From Alicyclobacillus pomorum DSM 14955 (GTDB taxonomy: Bacteria; Bacillota; Bacilli; Alicyclobacillales; Alicyclobacillaceae), in assembly GCF_000472905.1 (NCBI RefSeq), contig NZ_AXAR01000007.1, forward strand, positions 62,001 through 126,000: DNA of 64,000 nucleotides. Reading direction: 5' to 3'. A program made the translations under genes and the position numbers. Positions 1-9,894 of the stretch are shown here, piece by piece. Under the pieces are notes generated by a model, which saw only the letters and a list, made by a program, of their open reading frames with translations, was not told the DNA's origin and made no database searches. The stretch's first letter is position 1. Every line of letters starts with the position of its first letter.

Positions 1-356
<356 letters not shown>

Positions 357-369
357 GGAGGTACATCTT

Positions 370-2817
370 ATGAAACTATCCTTTCAATGGATCAGCGATT
401 ATGTGGACCTCCACGACCTGACTCCGGAAACCCTCGCAGACAAGTTAACGGGCGCCGGTCTGGAAGTGGAGGCGATAACGCCGCGCAACCAAGGGGTCAG
501 CGGCGTTGTTGTGGGGGAAGTGGTGGCCTGTGAACCCCACCCCAATGCGGATCGGCTGCGGGTGTGCCAGGTCAATGTCGGCGATGGACCACTGCGCACC
601 ATCGTCTGTGGTGCACCGAACGTGGCAGTCGGACAGAAGGTGCCGACTGCGCTGCCAGGCGCAAAGCTGCCTGGTGGATCCATTGGGGTGGCGAAGCTGC
701 GCGGCATTGAATCATACGGCATGCTGTGTTCGGCGAAGGAAATCGGTCTGGAGACCAAGCTGTTACCCAAGGAGCAGACGGAAGGGTTGTACGTCCTGCC
801 CGCCGACGCTCCCGTTGGCGCTGACATCGTGGAGTACCTCGGCCTGGACGATGTGGTGCTCGAAATTGGTCTCACGCCGAACCGCAGCGACTGCCTGTCC
901 ATACGCGGCTTTGCCTATGAAATTGCAGCCTTGTTAGACCGCCCCACGACGTTTCCAGAAGACGTCAGCCCGGAAACGAGCGGCGCGTCGCCCGTTCAGG
1001 TTCGGATTGATACGCCCCTGTGCCAGCGGTATGAGGCACAGGCCTTCACCGGTGTGAGAACAGGGCCTTCACCTTTATGGATGCAGATGCGTCTGATGGC
1101 CATGGGCATACGTCCCATCAGCCTGCCTGTCGACATCACGAACTATGTGATGTTGGAATGGGGGCAGCCGCTGCATGCATTTGACCTCGACGAAGCCCAC
1201 GAACACACCATCGTTGTACGGCAAGGCCGTTCGGACGAAACTTTGGTGACGCTAGACGGAGAGTCGCGTGAGTTGACCGAGGACACGATTGTGATTGCGG
1301 ACCCAGACCGCGCTATTGGCATCGCCGGTGTCATGGGCGGACAGAATTCAGAGATCACGGCGCAGACGAAGGCGGTGGTTCTGGAATCTGCAGCGTTTGA
1401 CGCCATCTCGGTCCGCAAAACCGGGCAGCGGCTGGGGCTAAGATCCGAGGCGCAGCAGCGGTTTGAAAAAGGCATTGACCCGCAGGCGGTAACTGGGGCG
1501 ATTGTCCGCGCGACGCAGTTGTTCCGGGACCTGGCGGGTGCAGAGGCGTGGGGCGGCGTGGTCCGCGCTACATTTCACGATGCCTATGCGCAGCCTACCG
1601 GCACGGTGGTTGAGTTTTCTCCGGAACGGTGTAATCGACTGCTGGGGACACAGCACAGCGAAGAGACGATGCGCGACGTGTTTCGTCGCCTCGGATTCAC
1701 CGTCGAGTCCACAGAGGGGCAGGTCTGGCGGGTCCATGTTCCGCCGCGCAGGCCGGACATTTCACTGGAGGCTGACCTCGTGGAGGAGGTTGGACGTTTG
1801 GCGGGGTACGACCGTATTCCGACGACGCTGCCTGTGGGGCCAGTCACTGTGGGGGCACGCAATGCGTCGCAGACGCTTCGGAAACGCACGCGTGACGTGT
1901 TGATGAGCTGTGGCATGAGCGAAGTGGTCACGTATGCGCTCACCCATCCTTCGGATCTCGACAAGTTGCGCGTGTCCCCAGACTCACCGTATCGGCAAAT
2001 GATACCGCTCCTGCATCCCATGTCGGAAGAGCGTGTGGCCCTGCGGACCCATTTGCTCCCAAGCCTGGCGCAAGTGGCAGCCTTCAACATGGCCCACGGG
2101 GTAGACGGTGGAGCCATTTTTGAAATTGGACGCGTCTACTGGCCGACGAAGTTGCCGTTGGAGGAGCAGCCCTGCGAGCGTACGCAGTGGGCAGGACTTT
2201 GGTTTGGCGAGACAGAGCCCGGCATCGGCGAGCGAGCCAGGCCGTACGACTTTTACGATGCCAAGGGCGTCGTGGAAACGTGGTTGCAGGCTTTAGGGTG
2301 GCAGGACGAAGTTCGCTTTGCGCCGGTGCAGTTGAGCTGGCTCCATCCAGGTCGCAGTGCTGAAGTGGTGCTGAACGGGCAGCGGATTGGTTCCATCGGT
2401 GAACTGCACCCTGAGACCGGGGCGGCGTTTGATCTCCATCGGGCCGTTTACGCAGAGTTTGACCTGGACGTGCTGGTTTCATTCCTCCAGACGTCGTGGA
2501 AGGTCCATCGCATGCCAAAATTCCCCGCCTCGCGCAGGGATTTGGCCGTGTTGGTCACGAAGGACGTACCGGTCCAAGCGTTACTGGACACCGCGCGCGA
2601 AGTCGCAGCCTGTGATGAGGAATCCATCCTGGAGGATTGCCGGATATTTGACATTTACACGGGGAAAGGCATTGCAGACGGGTACAAGAGTGTCGCTGTG
2701 GCGTTCCGCTATCGCGCCGACGACAGGACGCTGACGGACGACGAGGTCGTGCGGGTGGAACAGCGCATTTTGGACGCATGGACGAAGAAGTACGGAGCGG
2801 TGCTGAGGACGAACTAG
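370..2817 (+). CDS. pheT: Phenylalanyl-tRNA synthetase beta subunit
   Basis: An 815-residue protein, normal length for bacterial PheT. Domains in order: an OB-fold tRNA-binding domain at about 40-150, a B3/B4 editing region at about 205-380 that clears mischarged Tyr-tRNA-Phe, a B5 DNA-binding-like fold at about 415-480, a catalytic-like core, and a C-terminal ferredoxin-fold anticodon-binding domain from about 717 (FPASRRDLAVLV). The ATG follows GAGGAGGT with a spacing of 6 nt. It partners PheS, encoded just upstream. The downstream order zapA-cvpA-mutS2 is the usual Bacilli arrangement. Confidence 0.98.
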   Translation: MKLSFQWISDYVDLHDLTPETLADKLTGAGLEVEAITPRNQGVSGVVVGEVVACEPHPNADRLRVCQVNVGDGPLRTIVCGAPNVAVGQKVPTALPGAKLPGGSIGVAKLRGIESYGMLCSAKEIGLETKLLPKEQTEGLYVLPADAPVGADIVEYLGLDDVVLEIGLTPNRSDCLSIRGFAYEIAALLDRPTTFPEDVSPETSGASPVQVRIDTPLCQRYEAQAFTGVRTGPSPLWMQMRLMAMGIRPISLPVDITNYVMLEWGQPLHAFDLDEAHEHTIVVRQGRSDETLVTLDGESRELTEDTIVIADPDRAIGIAGVMGGQNSEITAQTKAVVLESAAFDAISVRKTGQRLGLRSEAQQRFEKGIDPQAVTGAIVRATQLFRDLAGAEAWGGVVRATFHDAYAQPTGTVVEFSPERCNRLLGTQHSEETMRDVFRRLGFTVESTEGQVWRVHVPPRRPDISLEADLVEEVGRLAGYDRIPTTLPVGPVTVGARNASQTLRKRTRDVLMSCGMSEVVTYALTHPSDLDKLRVSPDSPYRQMIPLLHPMSEERVALRTHLLPSLAQVAAFNMAHGVDGGAIFEIGRVYWPTKLPLEEQPCERTQWAGLWFGETEPGIGERARPYDFYDAKGVVETWLQALGWQDEVRFAPVQLSWLHPGRSAEVVLNGQRIGSIGELHPETGAAFDLHRAVYAEFDLDVLVSFLQTSWKVHRMPKFPASRRDLAVLVTKDVPVQALLDTAREVAACDEESILEDCRIFDIYTGKGIADGYKSVAVAFRYRADDRTLTDDEVVRVEQRILDAWTKKYGAVLRTN

Positions 2818-2910
2818 GCACGCGTCCCGATTGCGAACCACGACGGTGAGGGCAGGATTTTTGGCGGCGAAGCAGAATAACCCATTGTGAGGTAAAGGGG
2901 GCTTCGCGGC

Positions 2911-3180
2911 ATGAGCAGGGATGAAATCCACCGTGTTCGAGTGAACATTGCGGGCACGGAATACACACTGCGCGGTCGAGAGAAAGAACAGCGCCTGTTC
3001 GACATCGCCAAAATGGTGAATGACACGATGCAAACCGTGGTGCAGGCGAACCCCAATCTGGACACGAAACGGGTTGCGGTGCTGGCCGCTCTGAACCTAG
3101 CGGAAGAATTACTCAAACTTCGCGACCAGTACGACGCGCTGATGGAGCTTCTGGACGAGCAGACCAAGACGTCGTCCTAA
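2911..3180 (+). CDS. zapA: Cell division protein ZapA
   Basis: An 89-residue protein with the ZapA fold: an N-terminal beta region (HRVRVNIAGTEYTLRG) followed by a long helix (residues ~25-85) that forms the dimer and tetramer coiled coil. ZapA bundles FtsZ filaments and stabilises the Z-ring in the cytoplasm. ATG start behind a G-rich Shine-Dalgarno. The 93 nt from pheT contain no terminator that I can see, so it may be read through from pheST. Position after pheT and before cvpA-mutS2 matches B. subtilis (yshA-yshB-mutS2). Confidence 0.93.
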   Translation: MSRDEIHRVRVNIAGTEYTLRGREKEQRLFDIAKMVNDTMQTVVQANPNLDTKRVAVLAALNLAEELLKLRDQYDALMELLDEQTKTSS

Positions 3181-3209
3181 AATGCTTGCTCCACATGGGA
3201 GTGTGACTG

Positions 3210-3722
3210 TTGGATTTACTGGATCTGATCTTTGTGGGCATCATCGTGCTGGGCGGTTGGAACGGGTACCGTACGGGACTGATTCGACAGATCATGCGGC
3301 TGTTCGGCGCAGTGATTGCGTACTTCCTGTCACTCTGGCTGAAGCCGTACGTTGCGCCGGCCGTGGCGACGCTTCTGCAACGTCACCAAACGGCTGTCCA
3401 TACGCCAGGTGTGTTGGGGCTGTTTTTGGGGGATTTGTCGGGCGCTATCGCCTTCGGGCTTGTGTTCGTTGTGACATTTCTCCTGCTTCGGTACGCCATT
3501 GGATTGGTGGACGCACTGTTTCAATTGCCGATTTTGTCGACCGTGAACCGTTTGGCAGGATTGGTTGTTGGCTTGATTCTCGCCATCGTGTTCGTGTTCG
3601 TCGCCACGCTTGTGGCAGGGTACGTAAACAACGACTGGTTGCAGACTCAACTACATCACTCGTCCTTCGTCCATTGGCTGTCTGTACAGCAATGGTCTCA
3701 GTGGGGCGGACTATCCAAGTAA
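3210..3722 (+). CDS. CvpA family membrane protein
   Basis: A 170-residue protein with a TTG start (MDLLDLIFVGIIVLGG). About four hydrophobic segments are visible (near residues 5-25, 28-45, 70-95 and 105-130), the usual CvpA/YshB topology. The family member in E. coli was found through colicin V export; the role in Bacilli is not settled. It follows zapA by 29 nt and ends directly in a strong terminator. Start choice: the TTG lies within a weak SD context, but the conserved N-terminus begins there. Confidence 0.85.
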   Translation: MDLLDLIFVGIIVLGGWNGYRTGLIRQIMRLFGAVIAYFLSLWLKPYVAPAVATLLQRHQTAVHTPGVLGLFLGDLSGAIAFGLVFVVTFLLLRYAIGLVDALFQLPILSTVNRLAGLVVGLILAIVFVFVATLVAGYVNNDWLQTQLHHSSFVHWLSVQQWSQWGGLSK

Positions 3723-3765
3723 AAACACCGACAATCCGCCGTTAAAGGCGGATCGTCGGTGTTTT
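3722..3765. terminator. Bidirectional intrinsic terminator
   Basis: Perfect inverted repeat: arms AAAACACCGACAATCCGCC and its near-complement around the 6-nt loop GTTAAA, flanked by an A-run and a T-run. It ends the pheST-zapA-cvpA unit on the plus strand and the opposed YvlD-like gene on the minus strand. Confidence 0.9.
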
Positions 3766-3772
3766 ACTCTGT

Positions 3773-4117
3773 TTACCTCTGTCTCCCCCGTATTTCGGTG
3801 GGTACAAACAGGTCGATAATCCCAATAATTAGTGAAGCCAGTAATGCGCCGAGCACTGTCACGCGCATGCCTGGTACAAACAACCCAGCAACGTACAATA
3901 CCACGGCCCCGGAAAGGAATCCCACGATTCCGCGACCGTAGGGAGAAATCCGAGGTCCAAACAGCGCTTCAATTGCCCATCCCAAGAGGGCAATTACGAC
4001 CGCTGCGAACAGCGCTGTCCAGAATCCTGATACGCCGAAGCCGGGGACGAGGAAACCGACAAACATCAGAACCAAAGCAGACACCACGAAGCGAACGATG
4101 GTTCCCAAAATGTTCAT
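3773..4117 (-). CDS. YvlD-like small membrane protein (Phage_holin_4_2 family)
   Basis: A 114-residue, almost wholly hydrophobic protein with four predicted membrane segments and no soluble domain. Sequence features such as an N-terminal helix ending in LVPGF and a second LFVPGM turn are typical of the YvlD/PF04020 family, present in many Bacillota and not in fact phage holins. B. subtilis YvlD is in a cell-envelope stress operon; the function is unknown. SD GGAGGAG lies 5 nt upstream of the ATG. It is convergent with cvpA and divergent from mutS2. Confidence 0.8.
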   Translation of the reverse strand: MNILGTIVRFVVSALVLMFVGFLVPGFGVSGFWTALFAAVVIALLGWAIEALFGPRISPYGRGIVGFLSGAVVLYVAGLFVPGMRVTVLGALLASLIIGIIDLFVPTEIRGRQR

Positions 4118-4174
4118 TCTGCTCCTCCTTTCTGAGTGCTGATTGTAGCGTTACCGAAGCCGCAATGGATCATG

Positions 4175-4183
4175 TGGTACAAT
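4175..4183 (+). promoter_or_regulatory. Candidate extended -10 promoter for mutS2
   Basis: TGGTACAAT is an extended -10 (TGn-TACAAT). No good -35 is visible at 17 nt. It lies 48 nt upstream of the chosen mutS2 start in an otherwise empty gap. Confidence 0.45.
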
Positions 4184-4230
4184 GTATGGGATTTGCACGT
4201 AGGAGCACAGGAAAAGGGTAGATGAGGTGC

Positions 4231-6567
4231 ATGAACGCGCGCGTATTGGACGTGCTTGAATTTGACAAGGTGCAGAAACAACTGGAGAGATACGCGGCTT
4301 GTTCATTGGGTCGCGAACAAATCAGTCAATTAGCGCCATATTCTAACATGGAAGATGCCGAACGGGAACTTGAAATGGTGGATGAGGCACTTCGGTACCT
4401 TCATCGATTTGGCGGGTTGCCATTCGGCGGGATCACGGACATTCGCAACGCGCTCCACAAGGCTTCCATAGGCGGAGTCCTCGGAGCTGAGGAATTGAAC
4501 GACATCGTCAACTTTATTGCAGGGGCGCGCAGAGCGCGCATGGCACTGGAAAGCGTTTCTGAAGAAGGCGAGTACCCTCGGCTCACGGAACACGTGCAGG
4601 CCATCTTCGACGCTCGACAGGTGGAAATCGAAATACGTCAGGCTGTCTCTGAAGATTCCACGATTCATGACCACGCAAGCCCGGAGTTGCGGCGAATTCG
4701 CACGTCGCTGCGCCAATTGGAAAGCCAGATGCGGCAACAGTTGGAACAGATGTTGCGAAGCCACCAACGATACTTGCAGGACCCGATTATTGCCGTGCGT
4801 GGCAACAGCCTGTGCTTGCCGGTGAAAGTCGAGTTTAAGAACCAGATTCCCGGTATCATTCACGATTATTCTGCGTCTGGTGCGACCGTCTTTATCGAAC
4901 CACAGGTGGTTGTGGACAGTAGCGCCAAGGCGCGTGCCTTACGCGTGGAAGAAGAGCGGGAGATAGAGCGCATTTTGCAGCGGTTGTCCGGTCTGGTTGC
5001 AGGGGTTGCCGAGGAACTGTCGCACAATGTGACCCTGGTGAGCCACCTGGATCTTTGGTTTGCGAAAGCCGCGTATGCCAAGAACGAGCGTTGTGAACGC
5101 CCAACGCTTCGCGCCGATGGAGTCTGGTGTCTGCGGCAAGCGAGGCATCCACTCATTTCCCGAGACGTGGCGGTACCTGTGGACTTGACGCTCGGCAAAG
5201 ACTTTCGAATGTTGATCATTACCGGCCCGAACACGGGCGGCAAAACGGTGACCTTAAAAACGGTCGGACTTCTCACGTTGCTGGCCATGGCGGGGTGCTT
5301 CATTCCGACTGGTCGGCCGAGTGACATCGGCTGGTGCGACAACATTTTTGCCGACATCGGTGATGAGCAGAGCATCGAACAGAGCCTGTCCACCTTTTCA
5401 TCCCATATGCGCAATATCGTTGAAATGATGGAACAGGTGACGGGTGACAGTCTCGTCCTACTGGACGAATTGGGGGCGGGCACGGATCCTGCGGAAGGCG
5501 CAGCGTTGTCCATGGCAATTCTGGATCACTTAAAAGGTTGGGGCGCCAAAGTGGTGGCCACAACGCACTACGCCGAGTTAAAGGCGTACGCGTTTAAAGA
5601 ACCGCAAGCGATGAATGCGAGTATGGAATTTGACGTTCAGACGTTGCGGCCGACCTACCGCTTGATGGTTGGCATCCCGGGTCGCTCGAATGCGCTCGCG
5701 ATTGCTACGCGACTTGGGCTGTCTGAGCGGATTGTCCAACGCGCCAAAGCGTTGCTGACCTCGGAGGACTTACGGGTAGAGGACCTGATTGCCAAGATGG
5801 AACAGGCCCGGAGGGAAGCAGAGGAACTCCGGCAGCAAGCGCTGGAAGATCAACAGCGCGCAGAACAACTCCGCGCCAAGGTGGAGGCGGAGTGGGAGGA
5901 ATTGACGCGGGAATCCGAGAAATTGCGGGAACGGGCTGTGCAAGACGCGCGCGACATTGTACGCAAAGCGGAGCGCGAGGCGGAACAGGTCATTCAGGAG
6001 CTTCGTCGGTTGCGCGATACTGCAAATGTGAAAGACCACCAGCTCGTCGAATTGCGCAAAGCACTTCACGAGGCGCTGCCGGACGATGCGCCGAAGCCAC
6101 GGCGTAAGAGCTCGTCCAAGGAAGACATCCAGGTGGGGGCCGAGGTGCGCGTGCTGTCCCTCGGGCAAAAGGGAGAAGTCCTGGAGAAGAGTGACGACGG
6201 CACCGAGTACACGGTTCAGCTTGGGTTGTTGCGAATGAAGGTGGCGCGGTCCGACCTGCAACTGATTGGCCAGCCGAAGGCGAAACCAGCGACGCAGTCG
6301 TTCCGGCGCGGCATGCCGAAATCTATGCCGCTTCAGTTGGACATCCGGGGGGCGACGGTGGAAGAATCCATCCCGACCGTTGACAAGTTTCTCGACGACG
6401 CAGTGGTACATGGATTGGCTCGAGTCACGGTGATTCACGGAAAGGGTACGGGTGCTCTGAGAGACGGTATTCGCCGATACCTCGCTCGCCATCCACACGT
6501 GAAGTCGTGGTCGCCGGGAGGGCCTGGTGAAGGCGGAGACGGGGCCACAGTCGTCGAGTTAAAGTAG
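4231..6567 (+). CDS. mutS2: Endonuclease MutS2
   Basis: A 778-residue protein. The Walker A GPNTGGKT is at residues 332-339 and Walker B (LVLLDELGAGTDP) about 80 residues later. A Lys/Glu/Arg-rich coiled coil covers ~510-610, and a C-terminal Smr domain begins near 700 with LDIRG and HGKGTG. MutS2 lacks the mismatch-recognition domain; it acts on branched DNA, and B. subtilis MutS2 also splits collided ribosomes. An in-frame ATG exists at 4222, but the ATG at 4231 has the better SD (GAGGTG) and gives the conserved N-terminus MNARVLDVLEFDKV. Followed by a strong terminator. Confidence 0.96.
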   Translation: MNARVLDVLEFDKVQKQLERYAACSLGREQISQLAPYSNMEDAERELEMVDEALRYLHRFGGLPFGGITDIRNALHKASIGGVLGAEELNDIVNFIAGARRARMALESVSEEGEYPRLTEHVQAIFDARQVEIEIRQAVSEDSTIHDHASPELRRIRTSLRQLESQMRQQLEQMLRSHQRYLQDPIIAVRGNSLCLPVKVEFKNQIPGIIHDYSASGATVFIEPQVVVDSSAKARALRVEEEREIERILQRLSGLVAGVAEELSHNVTLVSHLDLWFAKAAYAKNERCERPTLRADGVWCLRQARHPLISRDVAVPVDLTLGKDFRMLIITGPNTGGKTVTLKTVGLLTLLAMAGCFIPTGRPSDIGWCDNIFADIGDEQSIEQSLSTFSSHMRNIVEMMEQVTGDSLVLLDELGAGTDPAEGAALSMAILDHLKGWGAKVVATTHYAELKAYAFKEPQAMNASMEFDVQTLRPTYRLMVGIPGRSNALAIATRLGLSERIVQRAKALLTSEDLRVEDLIAKMEQARREAEELRQQALEDQQRAEQLRAKVEAEWEELTRESEKLRERAVQDARDIVRKAEREAEQVIQELRRLRDTANVKDHQLVELRKALHEALPDDAPKPRRKSSSKEDIQVGAEVRVLSLGQKGEVLEKSDDGTEYTVQLGLLRMKVARSDLQLIGQPKAKPATQSFRRGMPKSMPLQLDIRGATVEESIPTVDKFLDDAVVHGLARVTVIHGKGTGALRDGIRRYLARHPHVKSWSPGGPGEGGDGATVVELK

Positions 6568-6612
6568 CACACAAAAAGGGCTGCCGCACGGCGCGGCAGC
6601 CCTTTTTGTGTG
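6568..6612. terminator. Bidirectional intrinsic terminator
   Basis: 20-bp arms (cacacaaaaagggctgccgc and its complement) around a short loop, with A- and T-runs on both sides. It terminates mutS2 and the opposed penicillin-binding protein gene. Confidence 0.93.
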
Positions 6613-6635
6613 GATTCATTCACATCATACGGGAG

Positions 6636-9509
6636 TTATCCTCGAGCCCGCGACTGTTCTTCACTCGGCCACAGCATCTCCGGGAGACCGTTACCGTTTG
6701 CCGTTCCCGTACCGGGCGTGTTTCCGGTGCTGTTATTCGTACCACCTGGATTCCCCGGCTGGCCCGGTACTCCTGGCACACCGAACACGGTGACCGCGAC
6801 GGGCTGAGAAGGCGGGGAGAATCCCGAGTTCGATGTGGCGTACACTTCGTAGTACAACGTGCTTGCTCCTGTCGGCAACTTGGAGTCTGTAAAATCCGTC
6901 TTCGCCATCGGGCCCGCGATATTCGAGAATGGGCCGTCTGGCGAGGTGGCGCGCCACACCGAATATCGTGTAGCTCCTTTCACGGCATCCCAAGACAGAT
7001 GCACCTTGCCGGATGGATCCGCCATGGCCTGAATATGAGCCGGAGCTGGCAACGACTGTAACTGAGTCTTCGTCGAGGCCCGCAAAATGGTGCCACCACG
7101 TGGGTCTGGCTGTGACGGGAGATATTCTGCGCTGTCCGCCGTGACAACGCCAGGAGGCAGCGGTTCTGGAGGGACCAGGAACACCCCTTGCCGAATTTCT
7201 CCCGGCGGCGTGTTGGTTGTCGCTAGGTACTTCCTGCCGTTGACGACCGTATACAATGCGTTGACGTGCGTTTTACAGGGACTGGTTGGCTCCGTGCCCT
7301 GAATAAACAACTCAGAGTACACGTCGTTATCCGACTTGCAGAGACTCGTGGGCAGCTCCCCGGATTTGCTGCACACTGGCATGGTCGTGATACCAGGTGG
7401 CCTTTGCCAAGGCGTCGTCGGTGGATCTTTCTTGAGTATTGGATCCATCATCATGTTCCAGACTTTGAACTTGAGGTCGTACCAGTCCGGGCCGCCGTTG
7501 GATCCATTGGGGATGACTTCATTGTAGTCGTACCCCATCCACAGTCCCATCGTGTACTTCTGCGTGTACCCGATGAACCATCCGTCCCTGTGGTCGTCTG
7601 TGGTACCGGTTTTTCCGGAGATGTAATACCCCGGGAAGTGACTCCCGACAGCGGTAGCGGTGCCGTCTCTATCGTACAGCACCCCGTGTAGGATATCTGT
7701 CATGATGTATGCCGTCTGCGGCGAAAACACCTTTTGCGGCGTAACCGCCTTGTGTTGGTATAGAATCGTGCCATCCCTGTCTGTAACCTTCTGAATCATG
7801 TACGCCGGACGCCACACGCCTTGGTTTGCGAACACCGTGTAGGCGCTCGTCATCTGCTGCACTGTCAAGCCGTACGTCATACCGCCGATGGCAGCCGACA
7901 AATGCGATTCGTCATCTGGCGTCAGCGTCGTCTGCCCGCGCAGTGTCTTCGATTGTGGCGTAATGCCCATTCTGGCCATGTAGGGCCAGGCTGCTTTGGG
8001 CGTAATTTGCTGTAGCAGACGAACCGCCGGCAAGTTGCGCGACTGCACGAGAGCCCGCCGTGCTGTCATGATGCCTTCCCAGTCGGGTTCGGCGTCTCTC
8101 GGCGACCAAGCACCGCCTGCTCCAATCCACGTGTGGGGGGCGTCAAACAGCGGACTTGCAGCAGTGATATCACCCATGTCCAACGCCGGGCCGTAGTCGA
8201 GCAACGGCTTAATCGCTGACCCAGGTTTACGCGGAATATCCGAATGGTCCACGTACGCTCCGTTGTTGAAGTCGCGGCCGCCGCCGATGGCCAGAATGCC
8301 GCCTGATTGATTATCTATCAACGTGGCGCCAGCTTCGTACAAGTCCTGAAGCTGCTTGCCGTTCTTTCCTCGAATCGGTTGTCCGTTTGCCCCAACGGCG
8401 CCGACCGTACTGCCTTGAAACAGGGCGTTGTTCTTCAACACCTTGTCGATGGCATCCTGCGCTGACAAGTCGATGGTGGTGTAGATTTTGAATCCCGCCG
8501 TCGGCAGCGCTTTCTCGGCGTCGTCTACAGTGGCGTACTTACCGCTCTGCACCAGAGCCTGTGCCACCAATGGTTCCACGTTGTCCCGCATCACGTACGG
8601 ATATGGAGTGGATTCAGGAGGGGGTTCCTTCAGCTCCTTGACTACGTCCACTTTCATAGCGGCATCGTACTGCGCTTTGGTGATCATTTTATCTTGCAAC
8701 ATCTGATCCAAGATGTAATGTTCGCGCTGGACTGTATTTTTTGGATTTAAGTACGGTGAAAACAAGGACGCGTTGTTTGGGATAGCAGCAAGAAACGCAG
8801 CTTCCGGCAGGGTAAGATACTTGACATCCTTATGGAACATAATGTCAGACGCTACTTTGACACCATACACGTTGTTGTTACCCATGCGACCCATGTAGAC
8901 CCAATTCATGTAATCGGTCATGATTTCGTCCTTGGTCAGCATGTGGTTGACTTCTAGTGCCAAGGCAATTTCCTGGATTTTGCGCTTGGCCGTCCGCTCT
9001 TGTTCCGGGAACATTGCGAGTTTGACGGTTTGCTGCGTGATGGTACTGGCGCCGCTGAGAATGCGGTGGCCGAGCAGATCTTGAATCACGGCGCGTCCCA
9101 TGGCCAGCGGGTTGACACCGATGTTGCTGTAAAATGTCTTGTCCTCCGCCGCAATGAACGCGTTGACAAGGAACGGAGAGACCTGCTTTACGGACTCAAT
9201 CGGCTGTCGGTCACCGTTTGTGGAAAACCGCCCGATGACCTTTCCGTTCCTATCGTATACGACCGATGGTTCACTCATATTTGCAAACGTTTTGGCCGAG
9301 ACCGAAGGCAGGCCTTTCAACATTGAGGTCACATAACCGACCGCTGCGCCAGCGACAACCGTAACGCACGCTCCTACACCCAGGGAGGTGTATCCAATCC
9401 AGCGCCATACAGGATGGCGGCGCTCGCGTTTTGCGTCTTTGGCACGGCGTGCATCCGCTTGCTCACCGCTGCGAGACGGCGGTTGTGTGTGGTTCCCCAT
9501 TCGGTTCAC
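6636..9509 (-). CDS. Class A penicillin-binding protein 1A with C-terminal FN3 domain
   Basis: A 957-residue bifunctional peptidoglycan synthase. A Lys/Arg-rich cytoplasmic tail precedes one membrane anchor (~37-60). The GT51 glycosyltransferase follows, with EDKTFYSNIGVNPLAMGR and GASTITQQTVK. The transpeptidase has the SxxK serine at about 433 (PGSAIK), SRN at about 490 and KTGTT at about 632. A fibronectin type III module (~825-915) and a Gly/Asn/Pro-rich tail close the protein. It polymerises and cross-links glycan strands outside the membrane. ATG start behind GAGGAGTG. Whether it is ponA or another class A paralog cannot be told from this window. Confidence 0.95.
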   Translation of the reverse strand: MNRMGNHTQPPSRSGEQADARRAKDAKRERRHPVWRWIGYTSLGVGACVTVVAGAAVGYVTSMLKGLPSVSAKTFANMSEPSVVYDRNGKVIGRFSTNGDRQPIESVKQVSPFLVNAFIAAEDKTFYSNIGVNPLAMGRAVIQDLLGHRILSGASTITQQTVKLAMFPEQERTAKRKIQEIALALEVNHMLTKDEIMTDYMNWVYMGRMGNNNVYGVKVASDIMFHKDVKYLTLPEAAFLAAIPNNASLFSPYLNPKNTVQREHYILDQMLQDKMITKAQYDAAMKVDVVKELKEPPPESTPYPYVMRDNVEPLVAQALVQSGKYATVDDAEKALPTAGFKIYTTIDLSAQDAIDKVLKNNALFQGSTVGAVGANGQPIRGKNGKQLQDLYEAGATLIDNQSGGILAIGGGRDFNNGAYVDHSDIPRKPGSAIKPLLDYGPALDMGDITAASPLFDAPHTWIGAGGAWSPRDAEPDWEGIMTARRALVQSRNLPAVRLLQQITPKAAWPYMARMGITPQSKTLRGQTTLTPDDESHLSAAIGGMTYGLTVQQMTSAYTVFANQGVWRPAYMIQKVTDRDGTILYQHKAVTPQKVFSPQTAYIMTDILHGVLYDRDGTATAVGSHFPGYYISGKTGTTDDHRDGWFIGYTQKYTMGLWMGYDYNEVIPNGSNGGPDWYDLKFKVWNMMMDPILKKDPPTTPWQRPPGITTMPVCSKSGELPTSLCKSDNDVYSELFIQGTEPTSPCKTHVNALYTVVNGRKYLATTNTPPGEIRQGVFLVPPEPLPPGVVTADSAEYLPSQPDPRGGTILRASTKTQLQSLPAPAHIQAMADPSGKVHLSWDAVKGATRYSVWRATSPDGPFSNIAGPMAKTDFTDSKLPTGASTLYYEVYATSNSGFSPPSQPVAVTVFGVPGVPGQPGNPGGTNNSTGNTPGTGTANGNGLPEMLWPSEEQSRARG

Positions 9510-9583
9510 TCCTCTCGAGGAAAAATTATATCATAAGGTACGATGACCAACTGCTTGTCACTTTGCGGCAACCTGGTCGTCGT

Positions 9584-9613
9584 TTGACGGTCAACCGTAG
9601 CGTTTGTTATACT
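9584..9613 (+). promoter_or_regulatory. Promoter of the tyrS T-box transcript
   Basis: -35 TTGACG, 18-nt spacer, -10 TATACT. The predicted start near 9620 leaves a leader of about 275 nt, as expected for a T-box gene. Confidence 0.7.
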
Positions 9614-9639
9614 GGCACAAATTCATACTGACCGAAGAA

Positions 9640-9824
9640 AAAGGTAAGTACGCGGACGGTGCGCGCATTCAGAGAGTCGGTGGTGGGTGTGAACCGACCG
9701 CGCGTCCGCGGAAGTTACGCCTTTGGAGGTGTGTCGGCGAGAGTCGGCACCGGAGGCCCCGTTATCGCCGTGAAAGTGGTTGTCGACGCTGCTCGGCAAC
9801 AAGCAGGGTGGTACCGCGAGGCAA
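9640..9824 (+). promoter_or_regulatory. T-box leader (tyrosine specifier)
   Basis: The leader carries the T-box core AGGGTGGTACCGCG (9805-9818). The stem I motif AGAGAG (9671-9676) is followed by GGTGGGTGTGAACC, typical of stem I. The specifier loop reads GAAGTTACGCC, giving codon TAC (Tyr) at 9716-9718, which agrees with the downstream gene. Uncharged tRNA-Tyr should bind the specifier and the T-box bulge and stabilise the antiterminator. The competing terminator is listed separately. Confidence 0.93.
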
Positions 9825-9854
9825 GCCTCGTCCCGCATGGGATGTGGCTTTTTT
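9825..9854 (+). terminator. Regulated terminator of the tyrS T-box
   Basis: Stem GCCTCGTCCC / GGGATGTGGC (one mismatch) with loop GCAT, followed by six T. It shares sequence with the antiterminator region just upstream, as T-box terminators do. Confidence 0.88.
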
Positions 9855-9894
9855 ATTTGCACTTTGACGACACAAGAACAGGAGGAGATGTGAC

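Noticed and set aside
9525-9530. Minus-strand TATAAT before the penicillin-binding protein gene as its promoter
   Set aside because: No acceptable -35 at 16-18 nt, so a promoter call would be speculative.
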